From: Paenibacillus shirakamiensis
Lineage (GTDB): Bacteria; Bacillota; Bacilli; Paenibacillales; Paenibacillaceae
Length of the DNA stretch: 64,000 bases
Assembly (NCBI RefSeq): GCF_017874255.1
Contig: NZ_JAGGLD010000001.1
Coordinates: 434,001 to 498,000, forward strand
Reading direction: 5' to 3'
Shown: in pieces, positions 16,618 to 25,461 of the stretch
How the letters are laid out: each line of letters starts with the position of its first letter
How positions within the stretch are numbered: the first letter of the stretch is position 1
Position numbers and translations under genes: made by a program
Notes under the pieces: model-generated
Database searches by the model: none
What the model was told of the DNA's origin: nothing
The model's input: the letters and a program-made list of their open reading frames with translations, nothing else

Positions 16618-17700
16618 ATGTCTACATTACTAAAAGTCGCAATTATCGGCTGCGGTGGTATTGCAGGGGGTAAGCACCTTCCGAGTCTATCCAGGCAAAA
16701 GGAAGTCGAAATCGTTGCCTTCTGCGATATTGTCGAAGAACGAGCTATGGAAGCAGCTGCGAAGTATGGTGGAGAAGATGCGAAAGTATATACAGATTAC
16801 AAATTAATGCTTGAAGAAAGTAGTGCGGAGGTAATTCATGTATGTACCCCAAATGATTCTCATGCGGAGATTACGATCGCTTCTCTAGAATCAGGCAGGC
16901 ATGTCATGTGTGAGAAGCCTATGGCCAAGACCAGTGAACAAGCGAGATCAATGTTAGAAGCGGCCAAGCGAACTGGCAAGAAATTATCCATTGCGTACCA
17001 GAATCGTTTCCGTCCTGATAGCCAGTATTTGAAGCAGTTATGTGAAGATGGTGAACTAGGAGACATCTATTTAGGTAAGGCGCTCGCTATACGTCGCCGT
17101 GCTGTTCCCACATGGGGCGTATTTTTGGATGAAGAGAAACAAGGCGGCGGCCCGCTCATTGATATTGGAACGCATGCTTTGGATTTGACCTTATGGCTTA
17201 TGGATAACTATGAACCCAAAAGTGTAACGGGATCGGTATTCCATAAACTAGGGAGTCGTGAACATGCTGCCAATGCATTTGGATCTTGGGACCCTGCACT
17301 ATTTAAAGTAGAAGATTCAGCATTCGGATTCATTACGATGAAGAATGGGGCAACTATAGTATTAGAGTCCAGCTGGGCACTGAATGTGCTTGAAGTCGGA
17401 GAAGCTAGGACTATTTTAAGTGGTACGGAAGGCGGAGCCGACATGCAAGATGGTCTACGTCTCAATGGGGAGAAACATAGTCGCCTTTACGAGACCAAAG
17501 TAGACTTAAGTGCTGGTGGAGTTGCCTTCTATGAAGGGGAGCAAGAGACTGAAGCAGATGTAGAAGCTAGATCCTGGGTTAAGGCTATTCTTGAAGATGG
17601 TGCGCCTCTAGTAGCTCCAGAGCAAGCATTAGTGGTGACTGAAATTTTGGAAGCTATTTATGAATCTGCTAAAACAGGCAAAACGGTATATTTTAACTAA
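16618..17700 (+). CDS. Gfo/Idh/MocA-family oxidoreductase (second paralogue)
   Basis: Starts at ATG after AAGGAGG; 360 residues. Rossmann motif VAIIGCGGIAGGKHL, CEKPMAKT (conserved Lys) and a C-terminal GGGPLIDIGTHALDL substrate motif define the family. It is distinct from the preceding gene, with different loop sequences and its own ribosome site, so the pair probably catalyses successive or opposite oxidations on one pathway. The isomerase/epimerase gene follows after 25 bp. Confidence 0.88.
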   Translation: MSTLLKVAIIGCGGIAGGKHLPSLSRQKEVEIVAFCDIVEERAMEAAAKYGGEDAKVYTDYKLMLEESSAEVIHVCTPNDSHAEITIASLESGRHVMCEKPMAKTSEQARSMLEAAKRTGKKLSIAYQNRFRPDSQYLKQLCEDGELGDIYLGKALAIRRRAVPTWGVFLDEEKQGGGPLIDIGTHALDLTLWLMDNYEPKSVTGSVFHKLGSREHAANAFGSWDPALFKVEDSAFGFITMKNGATIVLESSWALNVLEVGEARTILSGTEGGADMQDGLRLNGEKHSRLYETKVDLSAGGVAFYEGEQETEADVEARSWVKAILEDGAPLVAPEQALVVTEILEAIYESAKTGKTVYFN

Positions 17701-17725
17701 ATTTAATTATTAGGAGGATACAATC

Positions 17726-18694
17726 ATGAAACTTGGCGTATTTTTAGTATTATTCGGGGATCGTTCTTTGGAAGAGGCACTTGATTTTGTGGCTTCCACT
17801 GGAGTCAAGGCGGTAGAGATTGGTACGGGCGGTAACCCAGGGAATAAGCACTGTAAACCGGATGAATTGCTTGAAAATAGAGCGGCGCTGGACCGTTTCA
17901 AAAAAGCGTTGGACTCACGCGGACTTACCATCAGTGCTCTAAGCTGTCACGGAAATCCGCTTCATCCACAAAAAGCCTTGGCTAAAGCAGACCACGATGA
18001 TTTCGTGAAGACGGTACAATTGGCAGAATTGTTGGAAGTTCCTGTAGTGAATACGTTCTCCGGCTGTCCTGGTGATCATGAGGATGCGAAGTATCCGAAC
18101 TGGCCGGTAGCTCCTTGGCCAAATGATTTCCAAGAAATACTCAAATGGCAATGGGAGAACAAAGTCATCCCCTATTGGTCAGAACAAGCAAAATTTGCAT
18201 CGGATCACCATGTCAAAGTAGGTCTTGAGCTTCATGGGGGGTTCTCGGTACATACTCCGGCTACCTTGCTTCGCTTAAGAGAAGTAGCTGGGGAAGCGAT
18301 TGGGGCCAACCTAGATCCAAGTCATATGTGGTGGCAAGGCATTGACCCTGTACAAGCAATTCATATCCTTGGACGTGCTGGGGCGATTCACCATTTCCAT
18401 GCAAAAGATACAGTGATTGATCCGATCAATGTAAATAAATATGGAATTACGGATATGCAGCCGTATACGAACATGTTAGATCGTGCATGGCAGTTCCGTA
18501 CCGTAGGCTACGGTCATGATATGAAGACATGGGCGGATATTTTAAGCGCACTTAGACTCGTAGGCTATGATTATGTAGTTAGTATTGAACACGAAGATGG
18601 TCTGATGTCTATTGAAGAAGGATTTACAAAAGCGGTGAAAAATCTTCAGACCATTCTGATTGAAGACTCTAGTGCAGACATGTGGTGGGTATAA
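17726..18694 (+). CDS. Sugar phosphate isomerase/epimerase (AP endonuclease family 2 TIM barrel)
   Basis: The 322-residue protein starts at the ATG after TTAGGAGG. It follows the xylose-isomerase-like TIM barrel used by IolE, IolI and related enzymes: KLGVFLVLFGD, LSCHGNPLHP, VGLELHGGF (metal-binding Glu), ANLDPSHMWWQG (Asp/His), HHFHAKD and VSIEHEDG (Glu). These side chains bind a divalent metal. It completes the operon; oxidation plus epimerisation steps suggest breakdown of an inositol- or hexose-like compound. A terminator follows. Confidence 0.88.
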   Translation: MKLGVFLVLFGDRSLEEALDFVASTGVKAVEIGTGGNPGNKHCKPDELLENRAALDRFKKALDSRGLTISALSCHGNPLHPQKALAKADHDDFVKTVQLAELLEVPVVNTFSGCPGDHEDAKYPNWPVAPWPNDFQEILKWQWENKVIPYWSEQAKFASDHHVKVGLELHGGFSVHTPATLLRLREVAGEAIGANLDPSHMWWQGIDPVQAIHILGRAGAIHHFHAKDTVIDPINVNKYGITDMQPYTNMLDRAWQFRTVGYGHDMKTWADILSALRLVGYDYVVSIEHEDGLMSIEEGFTKAVKNLQTILIEDSSADMWWV

Positions 18695-18705
18695 CCATAA
18701 TAGAA

Positions 18706-18745
18706 CCGGGATTTGCTCTTAAGCGGGCAGGTCCCGGCTTTTTTT
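18706..18745 (+). terminator. Terminator after the sugar catabolism operon
   Basis: CCGGGA and TCCCGG arms, with an inner GCTCTTAAGCGGGC loop, lead into CTTTTTTT. Confidence 0.78.
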
Positions 18746-18899
18746 ATGGGGATGTGTTCAATTGGTGTACCCTTTTACGTATATATTGTATAATCATCAA
18801 TGATTAGGTTTAAATTAGCTTGATTATGTAGTAAAATATATATACTAACAAAATGTAAGTTTTATACTAAAATGACCGTACTACAAAGAGGTGATTGCG

Positions 18900-19214
18900 A
18901 TGGAAGGCCAATGGATGTTATGCCCTCGTTTTGAAACAGCATTTTCTTTTTTGGGAAAGCGCTGGAATGGATTAATTATTCAGACATTAATGAATGGTCC
19001 CAAACGGTTTAAGGACATTTCTCAGCTTATCCCTTCAATGAGTGACAAGATGCTCTCTGAACGGATGAAGGACTTGGAATGCGAAGGAATTTTGGTGCGA
19101 CACGTATATCCTGAGACACCTGTGCGTATTGAATATGAGCTGACTGAAAAAGGCAAGGCACTTCAGCCTGTGATGGAGCAAATTCAGAACTGGGCAGAAG
19201 CTTGGGTAGAATAA
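18900..19214 (+). CDS. HxlR-family transcriptional regulator
   Basis: Starts at ATG, 7 bases after AGAGGTG; 104 residues. The winged helix (KRFKDISQLIPSMSDKMLSERMKDL) is that of HxlR/YodB/HypR repressors. A cysteine at WMLCPRFE near the N terminus matches the redox-sensing Cys of YodB and HypR, which form disulfides under quinone or disulfide stress. A short flavoprotein gene follows after 43 bp in the same direction and is the likely target. Confidence 0.88.
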   Translation: MEGQWMLCPRFETAFSFLGKRWNGLIIQTLMNGPKRFKDISQLIPSMSDKMLSERMKDLECEGILVRHVYPETPVRIEYELTEKGKALQPVMEQIQNWAEAWVE

Positions 19215-19257
19215 CTTGAGGTTTCGAGTCCATATTCTATAGAGAGCAGGTGGATGT

Positions 19258-19827
19258 GTGGCGGAAATTATCATTATTGGAGCGGGACCAGCCGGAACAA
19301 GCGCAGCTTTATTTCTTGCAAGAGCAGGAAGAGAGACGCTGGTGATCGACAGCAATGCGAGCATGACGAAACGTGCTTGGATTGAGAACCATTATGGTGT
19401 GCAAGATATTTCTGGCCCAGATCTACTGAAGGTAGGACGAGAACAAGCCGGGAAGTTTGGAGCGAAGTTCATTGAAGAAAGAGTAACGGCTATAGATACG
19501 AACGGCGGCAAAGCCGTAACAATTCAGACCGAATCAGGCCGAAGTTACGAAGCTGCCCATATTATTTTGGCGACGGGTGCTCTTTCGGATTTGGCTGCTA
19601 AACTCGGCCTTGAACTTAAAGAAGGTTCCGAACCACGAATGAAGTCCGTTATTGCCACGGATGGCGCAGGCCGAACGAGTAAACCAAGAATTTGGGCAGT
19701 GGGTACGATAGCGGGAACTAGTGTGCATACCATCATTACAGCTGGAGACGGAGCACGAGTTGCGATAGAACTCTTAACTGAACTCACAGGTGAGCGTTAT
19801 GTAGATCATGATGTACTGAAATCTTAA
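19258..19827 (+). CDS. Short FAD-dependent oxidoreductase, thioredoxin-reductase-like, lacking NADPH domain
   Basis: Starts at GTG; 189 residues, about 120 shorter than thioredoxin reductase. It begins with the FAD dinucleotide-binding motif IIIIGAGPAGTSAALFL and has HIILATGA and a C-terminal IWAVGTIAGT ... ITAGDGARVAIELL, the FAD-flavin contact. Both the second Rossmann (NADPH) domain and the CxxC disulfide are missing. It could be a flavin-binding partner or an electron-transfer protein fed by another reductase. Following a redox-type HxlR regulator suggests a role in thiol or quinone stress. Confidence 0.8.
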   Translation: MAEIIIIGAGPAGTSAALFLARAGRETLVIDSNASMTKRAWIENHYGVQDISGPDLLKVGREQAGKFGAKFIEERVTAIDTNGGKAVTIQTESGRSYEAAHIILATGALSDLAAKLGLELKEGSEPRMKSVIATDGAGRTSKPRIWAVGTIAGTSVHTIITAGDGARVAIELLTELTGERYVDHDVLKS

Positions 19828-19840
19828 ATTATATTTAAGC

Positions 19841-19880
19841 AAACCCTCGACTGACAGCGATGTCAGAAGAGGGTTTTTTA
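19841..19880 (+). terminator. Terminator after the flavoprotein gene
   Basis: AAACCCTC with inner CTGACA, then TGTCAG and GAGGGTTTTTT, form a long stem with a terminal T run. Confidence 0.8.
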
Positions 19881-19923
19881 GTTTTGAAACATAAAAATTG
19901 AAAAATTTTAAAAAAAAGTAATC

Positions 19924-19953
19924 TTTACCTGCATTTCATACGAAGGTTATAAT
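19924..19953 (+). promoter_or_regulatory. Promoter of the sigma/anti-sigma operon
   Basis: TTTACC (19924-19929) and TATAAT (19948-19953) are separated by 18 bases, a sigma-A-like arrangement about 30 bases before the sigma-factor start. An ECF-type promoter (AAC then CGT) is not obvious, so autoregulation is not supported by this sequence. Confidence 0.5.
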
Positions 19954-19983
19954 AGAGGGAGTTTTGTGGAAAGGGGCCCTCGG

Positions 19984-20565
19984 ATGAGTGAAAGTATAGA
20001 CGATAAGCTGTTAATGAGGCGAATCGCGGACAAAGACGCGCAAGCACTTGAACAGCTTTATGATAGATATGAGAGAGTAGTCTACTCTTTTGCATTTCGT
20101 ATTGTGAATGATGCTATGGCGGCTGAAGAAGTGGTTCAGGAGCTATTCATGCGCATATGGAACCATGCAGAAAGATACGATGATGTTCAAGGTAAATTAT
20201 CCACTTGGATGTTCTCCATTACTCGGAATATTGGTATTGATTTATTGCGAAAAAAATCATCGAGAATGCAGGCCGCCTCTGTAGAAAATGAAGTCTTAGT
20301 TGCTGTAGCAGATACATCCAAAGGCACAGCGGAAATTGTCGAAGGAAACTGGGAAGGGAAGCGTGTTAAGGAAGCAGTGGATGGCCTTACCGCTGAACAA
20401 AAGACGGTTATTGAATCCATTTATTTTCAAGGACTCACTCAGCAAGAAGTATCAGATCGCTATCAAATTCCGCTAGGAACGGTTAAAAGTCGTATTAGGC
20501 TAGCTATGAAGCAACTTCAAAGACACTTGGCTGACGTAGGAAGGAGGGAGCGCATTCATGAATAA
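19984..20565 (+). CDS. ECF-type RNA polymerase sigma factor
   Basis: Starts at ATG, 8 bases after AAAGGGG; 193 residues. Region 2 (DAQALEQLYDRYERVVYSFAFRI, EEVVQELFMRIW) binds core RNA polymerase and the -10 element; region 4 (LTQQEVSDRYQIPLGTVKSRIRLAMKQL) binds the -35. It matches ECF sigma factors paired with RskA-type anti-sigma proteins. Its stop overlaps the anti-sigma start by 8 bases, so the two are translationally coupled. The target genes are not visible here. Confidence 0.92.
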   Translation: MSESIDDKLLMRRIADKDAQALEQLYDRYERVVYSFAFRIVNDAMAAEEVVQELFMRIWNHAERYDDVQGKLSTWMFSITRNIGIDLLRKKSSRMQAASVENEVLVAVADTSKGTAEIVEGNWEGKRVKEAVDGLTAEQKTVIESIYFQGLTQQEVSDRYQIPLGTVKSRIRLAMKQLQRHLADVGRRERIHE

Positions 20566-21454
20566 CCATCTTGAAGATTGTGAACTTGTTGAATTATATG
20601 TATTGGATGCGTTGTCCCCTGACGAGAAATCAGCATTTGAAGCACATCTTCCATTTTGTGAAGCATGTCAGGAATCTTTAGAGCAATTGAAAGAAATCGT
20701 CGATATGCTACCTTTGACAGCAGCTCCATTAGAGCCACCAGTAGGAATGAAAAAGCGTGTACTCGGTCATGTTTTTGCAGATAATCAGACTATAAATGAT
20801 AAAGAAGTCTATGCGGCCCCTACAGTGGATGCATTAGACCCTATGTCCGCAGAACAAGAGTATTATTCTGCACAAGAACCAAATCATAAGACAAACATCA
20901 TAGCCATGTCCGATATTTCAGATACTCGAAGAAGCCTATCGCGTTGGCGCATGTTGGCCGCAGGTTTAACAGCGGCTTCCGTCATACTCGGAGTATACTC
21001 GCTTGAACTGAAGCACGATGTAAATGGCTATGAAGGTCAACTCAGCGCATCAGATCAACAAATTCGTTCTCTAAAGAATGAATTAGTAGCGTCGAATAAT
21101 CCTGCAGAAGGCTTACAGGTGAATGAAGCTGTTAAGCTTAGTCCCCAAGCCAAAGATATTATCGCACAAGGGCTGGCTACGGTAGTCATCGATAAGCAAG
21201 GGACACATCTTCTTGTTCAAGCTGAGAATTTACCCGCTCTCAAAGGGAATCAGGCCTATCAGGTATGGTTGATTAAAGGGAACGAACCTTCTAATGCGGG
21301 GACATTTTTAAGCCGGGATGGTACAGGGGCTCTCTATTATAAATTTACCCCGGGGCAGTATGATACCATTGCGATTACACTTGAACCTGATGCAAGAGGG
21401 AGTAAACCTAGAGGTCGTATGATTTTAGCAGCACCTATACAACCAACGACCTAA
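20558..21454 (+). CDS. Anti-sigma factor, zinc-finger and RskA-type domain membrane protein
   Basis: The 298-residue protein overlaps the sigma-factor gene. The N-terminal HLPFCEAC (His-x3-Cys-x2-Cys near residue 30) is the ZAS zinc motif that holds the sigma factor. A single helix (WRMLAAGLTAASVILGVYSL, about residue 130) crosses the membrane. The outer domain (about residues 205-297; LVQAENLPALKGNQAYQVWLI ... GSKPRGRMILA) is an RskA-like sensor. It should release the sigma factor upon signalled proteolysis. A 60-residue acidic linker between the zinc finger and the membrane helix is unusual in length. Confidence 0.9.
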   Translation: MNNHLEDCELVELYVLDALSPDEKSAFEAHLPFCEACQESLEQLKEIVDMLPLTAAPLEPPVGMKKRVLGHVFADNQTINDKEVYAAPTVDALDPMSAEQEYYSAQEPNHKTNIIAMSDISDTRRSLSRWRMLAAGLTAASVILGVYSLELKHDVNGYEGQLSASDQQIRSLKNELVASNNPAEGLQVNEAVKLSPQAKDIIAQGLATVVIDKQGTHLLVQAENLPALKGNQAYQVWLIKGNEPSNAGTFLSRDGTGALYYKFTPGQYDTIAITLEPDARGSKPRGRMILAAPIQPTT

Positions 21455-21483
21455 CTTAAGATAATGCACATTTAGCTGCACAC

Positions 21484-21533
21484 AAAAGAAGACCTCAACC
21501 ACTTTCTTGTCAAAGGGGTTAGGTCTTCTTTGT
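21484..21533. terminator. Bidirectional terminator between anti-sigma and fnr
   Basis: AAAGAAGACCT-AACC and GGTT-AGGTCTTCTTT arms form a long stem with an A run on the left and a T run on the right, suiting both convergent genes. Confidence 0.8.
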
Positions 21534-21534
21534 G

Positions 21535-22254
21535 TTAGATTCGGCATACATCATGGGGACAATATTCACAATGGCAGATTTCTCGAAGCATGTGATGATC
21601 TTTGATGATCAAATATCCATGGTCATATTCAAGAGCACCTTTTTTGCGAAGATCGCCAAGCATGCGATTCACACTTTCGCGAGTGGCTCCAATCATATTG
21701 GAAAGGTCGGTATGTGTAATTTTCTTTTGGATATAAATATCACTACCCCGCTTTTCACCAAACGTATTGCCTAGTCGAATCAGTGTAGAGCATAAAGCTC
21801 CAGGTTTCCCATACATCATTAAATCTCTAAGTTTCGTCTGTGTAAGTCGGTGGTGGATTCCCATCCATTTCATGAATTCGATAGCAAAATCGCTGGATTC
21901 GCAGATTAACATTTCTACATCTTTGTATTCAATGGCTCCAATTTCGCTATCTTCCATCACTTCTGCTGTAAAATTATGCTTCGCACTATAGAATGCATCT
22001 GCTTCACCTATGAGGTCTCCGGGTTGATACATATACAAGACTAGCTCTTTTCCTTCATCCGTGGATTTAGTTAATTTGACGCTGCCAGAATACATATAAA
22101 ATAATTGGTTGGAGGGATCTCCTTCCCAGAAGAGATGAGACCCTTTTGAGTGAAATCTTTTCTTCATTTTGGATAGTAATCCGTTATATTGCACATTGGA
22201 GAAACACTGTGTATTACCGCGTAATGCCCTAAGATTTAATAATGAATCGTTCAT
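21535..22254 (-). CDS. fnr: FNR-type oxygen-sensing regulator (Crp/Fnr family)
   Basis: The 239-residue protein has an N-terminal cAMP-binding-like beta roll (residues ~30-140), a dimer helix and a C-terminal helix-turn-helix (THTDLSNMIGATRESVNRMLGDL, recognition helix ATRESVNRML). The last residues are CHCEYCPHDVC. C-terminal cysteine clusters like this are characteristic of Bacillus FNR, which binds an oxygen-labile [4Fe-4S] cluster there rather than at the N terminus. Divergent adhE-pflBA carry matching TGTGA-N6-TCACA sites, so this is their likely activator when oxygen is absent. Confidence 0.92.
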   Translation of the reverse strand: MNDSLLNLRALRGNTQCFSNVQYNGLLSKMKKRFHSKGSHLFWEGDPSNQLFYMYSGSVKLTKSTDEGKELVLYMYQPGDLIGEADAFYSAKHNFTAEVMEDSEIGAIEYKDVEMLICESSDFAIEFMKWMGIHHRLTQTKLRDLMMYGKPGALCSTLIRLGNTFGEKRGSDIYIQKKITHTDLSNMIGATRESVNRMLGDLRKKGALEYDHGYLIIKDHHMLREICHCEYCPHDVCRI

Positions 22255-22358
22255 GGCGTAGTGCCCCCTACAATTCCAAATTTTTCACTGCCTTACAACC
22301 TAATTATATATAAGTCTAACGCTTAAAACCCGGGTGAGAAGTGACAATATTCTTACAT

Positions 22359-22374
22359 TGTGATTTAATTCACT
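22359..22374. promoter_or_regulatory. FNR box in the fnr-adhE intergenic region (distal)
   Basis: TGTGA-TTTAAT-TCACT matches TGTGA-N6-TCACA with one mismatch. It is about 105 bases from fnr and 114 bases before the predicted adhE start, so it may serve either. The 358-base region 22255-22612 holds this, a second FNR box, a promoter and a Rex operator. Confidence 0.7.
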
Positions 22375-22430
22375 TAAAATAAAAAGGAATAAGCTTACAC
22401 TATAATAAAAATTAAAAATAAACATAACTT

Positions 22431-22446
22431 TGTGAAAAAAATCACT
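22431..22446 (+). promoter_or_regulatory. FNR box centred at -41.5 of the adhE promoter
   Basis: TGTGA-AAAAAA-TCACT has one mismatch from TGTGA-N6-TCACA. Its centre (22438.5) is 41.5 bases from a start near 22480 predicted by the -10 TATGAT (22469-22474), exactly the class II activator position. Confidence 0.75.
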
Positions 22447-22468
22447 ATACAAGTAAATTGGACTATGT

Positions 22469-22474
22469 TATGAT
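22469..22474 (+). promoter_or_regulatory. Predicted -10 element of adhE
   Basis: TATGAT lies 22-27 bases after the end of the FNR box and about 140 bases before the adhE start. No good -35 is seen, as expected for an FNR-dependent promoter. Confidence 0.6.
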
Positions 22475-22520
22475 CAAGGCGTAGAGAGAAACAGAAGAGG
22501 ATGTCGGTTCATAGAGTATA

Positions 22521-22538
22521 TTGTGAATTTATTCACAA
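22521..22538 (+). promoter_or_regulatory. Rex operator in the adhE leader
   Basis: TTGTGAATTTATTCACAA is a perfect match to the Rex consensus TTGTGAA-N4-TTCACAA. It lies about 40 bases downstream of the predicted transcription start, where a bound repressor would block elongation. The same core TGTGA-N6-TCACA could also be bound by FNR. Confidence 0.75.
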
Positions 22539-22612
22539 TTAACTAACAGGCTACATTTTCCATGATCTACACTGAATTGAATCGACTAACCTTATTTAGG
22601 AGGATGAGAAAC

Positions 22613-25240
22613 ATGGGTGTAAAAAATGAAATGAAAACTGAAGTAAAACCTACAGAATCCACAACTACACAAGCGTATATTGAGCAACTTATGGACAAAG
22701 CAAAGAAAGCAACCGAGAAATTTCTAGGCATGAATCAAGAGCAGATTGATGACATCGTGCAGGCTATGGCACTTGCGGGACTCGATCAACACATGCACTT
22801 AGCTAAGATGGCTGTGGAGGAAACGGGGCGCGGTGTCTACGAAGATAAAATTATAAAGAATATGTTCGCAACCGAATATATTTATCACAATATCAAGACA
22901 AACAAGACGGTTGGCGTTATCGAAGATAATCCCTTTGAGCACTATCAGAAAATTGCTGAACCTGTAGGAGTCATCATGGGGATTACCCCAGTGACGAATC
23001 CAACATCAACTACAATTTTTAAGGCACTGATTGCCATCAAGACACGTAATCCTATCATCTTTGGCTTCCATCCATCAGCGCAACAATGCAGCCAAGAAGC
23101 AGCCAACATTCTTTTACAAGCTGCGGTGAAGCATGGTGCTCCAGCCGATTGTATTCAGTGGATTGAACAGCCTTCCATGGAGAAGACTCAAGTGTTAATG
23201 AATCATCCTGATATCGCCTTAATATTGGCAACAGGAGGATCGGCCATGGTTAGGGCTGCGTATAGCTGTGGCAAACCTGCACTGGGCGTAGGTCCAGGGA
23301 ATGTTCCTTGTTTCATTGAGAAGAGTGCAGATTTAGATCAAGCAGTGAACGATTTGATATTATCAAAAACCTTCGATAATGGAATGATCTGCGCATCAGA
23401 ACAAGCTGTGATTATTGATGAACCTATCTATGAAGTAGTGAAGAAAAAATTGATTGCTAATGGATGCTATTTTGTAACGAAAGAGGAGGCAGTCAAGCTA
23501 ACTGCAGGGGCGATGGTTGCAGATAAATGTGCGGTTAATCCATCCATTGTAGGTCAATCAGCTATGAAGGTGGCTGAAATGTGCGGTATCCAAGTTCCTG
23601 AAGGAACAAAAATTCTGATTGCCGAACTCGAAGGTGTAGGAACAAAATATCCACTATCTGCTGAGAAGTTAAGCCCTGTGCTTGCTTGTTACATGGTGAA
23701 TGGAGGTCAACAAGGGATTGATCGCGCTGCAGAAATCGTTGAATTTGGTGGGATGGGTCACTCTTCGGTCATCCATTCCAATGATGATGAGATGATTCAG
23801 AAATTCTCGGACCGCATGCCAACGTGCCGCATATTAGTCAATCAACCTTCTTCGCAAGGTGGAATCGGTGATATCTATAATACTAATCTCCCATCGCTTA
23901 CTTTGGGATGTGGATCGTATGGACGTAACTCGACTTCTTCGAACGTAAGTGCTGTGAACTTGATCAATGTGAAAAGGGTGAATCATCGGACCGTGAATAT
24001 GCAGTGGTTCAAATTGCCGAATAGAATCTATTTCGAAAAAGGTTCAACGCAGTATCTTGCCAAAATGCCAGATATTACTCGGGTACTCATCGTAACTGAC
24101 CCGATGATGGTGAAACTTGGATATGTAGAACGCGTAGAACACTATCTCCGTCAAAGGGAGACGCCTGTGGCCATCGAAATTTTCTCAGATGTAGAACCCG
24201 ATCCATCCACTGCCACGGTTGCGCGTGGGACAGAACTTATGGCTCAATTCCAACCCGACTGCATAATTGCTTTGGGCGGGGGTTCACCGATGGACGCAGC
24301 CAAAGGGATGTGGTTGTTCTATGAATATCCAGGTACCGATTTCAATAACCTAAAGCAAAAATTCATGGATATTCGCAAACGAATCTATAAATATCCACGA
24401 TTGGGTCAGAAAGCGCAGTTTGTAGCCATTCCTACAACCTCAGGTACAGGATCGGAAGTCACTTCTTTTGCAGTCATCACGGATAAGGTAAATGGGAATA
24501 CCAAATATCCTCTGGCTGATTATGAATTGACTCCAGACGTAGCGATTATTGATCCGGAATTTGTCTATACTTTGCCTAAAGTAGCCGTAGCTGACACAGG
24601 CATGGATGTATTAACTCATGCGATAGAAGCTTATGTATCGGTCATGGCAAGTGATTTTACAGATGGACTGGCAATCAAGGCTATTCAACTCGTATTCGAA
24701 TGGTTGGAAAAATCGGCGCTAACTGCTGATCCATTGGCTCGCGAGAAAATGCATAATGCTTCGACACTTGCCGGTATGGCGTTTGCCAATGCGTTCCTTG
24801 GAGTGAATCACAGCCTTGCCCACAAGTGGGGAGGCCAATATCATACCGCTCATGGACGAACTAATGCGATCCTCATGCCTCACGTGATTCGATATAATGC
24901 TAAGAAACCTACGAAATTCGCAGCATTCCCTAAATATACGCACTTTGTAGCAGATGTAAGATATGCAGAGATTGCAAGAATCCTAGGTCTGCCAGCACGT
25001 ACAACAGAAGAAGGGGTGAAGAGCCTGATCCTTGCTGTGCGGGATCTAAATCGCAAACTAGGTATTCCAGAGACCTTCGAAGAACTTGGGTTTGATCCTA
25101 AAGATTTCGAGGCTCGCGTGGACTATTTGGCGGATCGGGCTTTTGAAGACCAATGTACAACGGCTAATCCTAAACTTCCCTTGGTCAAAGAGCTAGCTGA
25201 AGTATATAGAGATGCTTTCTACGGTAGATTTGAAGAATAG
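22613..25240 (+). CDS. adhE: Bifunctional acetaldehyde/alcohol dehydrogenase AdhE
   Basis: Starts at ATG behind AGGAGG (an earlier ATG at 22562 in frame has no ribosome site); 875 residues, normal for AdhE. The N-terminal half is a CoA-dependent aldehyde dehydrogenase with the catalytic cysteine in GMICASEQ (Cys260) and NAD-loop [10 protein letters not shown]. The C-terminal half is an iron alcohol dehydrogenase with [22 protein letters not shown] and the His cluster [13 protein letters not shown] ... HGRTNA. It turns acetyl-CoA into ethanol and reoxidises two NADH during fermentation. It starts a locus with pflB and pflA and is controlled by FNR and Rex sites. Confidence 0.96.
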   Translation: MGVKNEMKTEVKPTESTTTQAYIEQLMDKAKKATEKFLGMNQEQIDDIVQAMALAGLDQHMHLAKMAVEETGRGVYEDKIIKNMFATEYIYHNIKTNKTVGVIEDNPFEHYQKIAEPVGVIMGITPVTNPTSTTIFKALIAIKTRNPIIFGFHPSAQQCSQEAANILLQAAVKHGAPADCIQWIEQPSMEKTQVLMNHPDIALILATGGSAMVRAAYSCGKPALGVGPGNVPCFIEKSADLDQAVNDLILSKTFDNGMICASEQAVIIDEPIYEVVKKKLIANGCYFVTKEEAVKLTAGAMVADKCAVNPSIVGQSAMKVAEMCGIQVPEGTKILIAELEGVGTKYPLSAEKLSPVLACYMVNGGQQGIDRAAEIVEFGGMGHSSVIHSNDDEMIQKFSDRMPTCRILVNQPSSQGGIGDIYNTNLPSLTLGCGSYGRNSTSSNVSAVNLINVKRVNHRTVNMQWFKLPNRIYFEKGSTQYLAKMPDITRVLIVTDPMMVKLGYVERVEHYLRQRETPVAIEIFSDVEPDPSTATVARGTELMAQFQPDCIIALGGGSPMDAAKGMWLFYEYPGTDFNNLKQKFMDIRKRIYKYPRLGQKAQFVAIPTTSGTGSEVTSFAVITDKVNGNTKYPLADYELTPDVAIIDPEFVYTLPKVAVADTGMDVLTHAIEAYVSVMASDFTDGLAIKAIQLVFEWLEKSALTADPLAREKMHNASTLAGMAFANAFLGVNHSLAHKWGGQYHTAHGRTNAILMPHVIRYNAKKPTKFAAFPKYTHFVADVRYAEIARILGLPARTTEEGVKSLILAVRDLNRKLGIPETFEELGFDPKDFEARVDYLADRAFEDQCTTANPKLPLVKELAEVYRDAFYGRFEE

Positions 25241-25265
25241 CGAACTATTCTAAATCGCAAAGTGA

Positions 25266-25300
25266 GTGACAAATATCATAACAACTGTGATATTTGTCAC
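25266..25300. repeat. 13-bp perfect inverted repeat overlapping the pflB FNR box
   Basis: GTGACAAATATCA (25266-25278) and TGATATTTGTCAC (25288-25300) are separated by nine bases. The right arm contains most of the FNR box. No T run follows, so it is not a standard terminator for adhE; it may be an extended protein-binding site or a transcript-end structure. Confidence 0.7.
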
Positions 25301-25301
25301 A
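25286..25301 (+). promoter_or_regulatory. FNR box centred at -41.5 of the pflB promoter
   Basis: TGTGA-TATTTG-TCACA matches the FNR consensus perfectly. With -10 GATAAT (25323-25328) the predicted start is near 25335, placing the box centre (25293.5) at -41.5. Confidence 0.82.
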
Positions 25302-25322
25302 TCATTTTCAAGGTGAATTCAC

Positions 25323-25328
25323 GATAAT
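25323..25328 (+). promoter_or_regulatory. Predicted -10 element of pflB
   Basis: GATAAT, 21 bases after the FNR box. About 130 bases of leader follow to the pflB ATG. Confidence 0.55.
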
Positions 25329-25392
25329 AGAACTATGATTAGATAGAATGTCATCAATTGATAATGAAAAAATGATTGGTTCCAGATTAGAA

Positions 25393-25408
25393 AGTGAAAA
25401 TAATCACA
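25393..25408 (+). promoter_or_regulatory. Degenerate Rex/FNR-like site in the pflB leader
   Basis: AGTGA-AAATAA-TCACA lies about 60 bases after the predicted pflB start, the same relative place as the Rex operator of adhE. It has one mismatch in the core TGTGA and misses the flanking Rex bases, so binding is uncertain. Confidence 0.4.
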
Positions 25409-25461
25409 GTTCGAATGGATCAGATCTTAAAATTTGATACACAAAAAGTGAGGGATGACAC

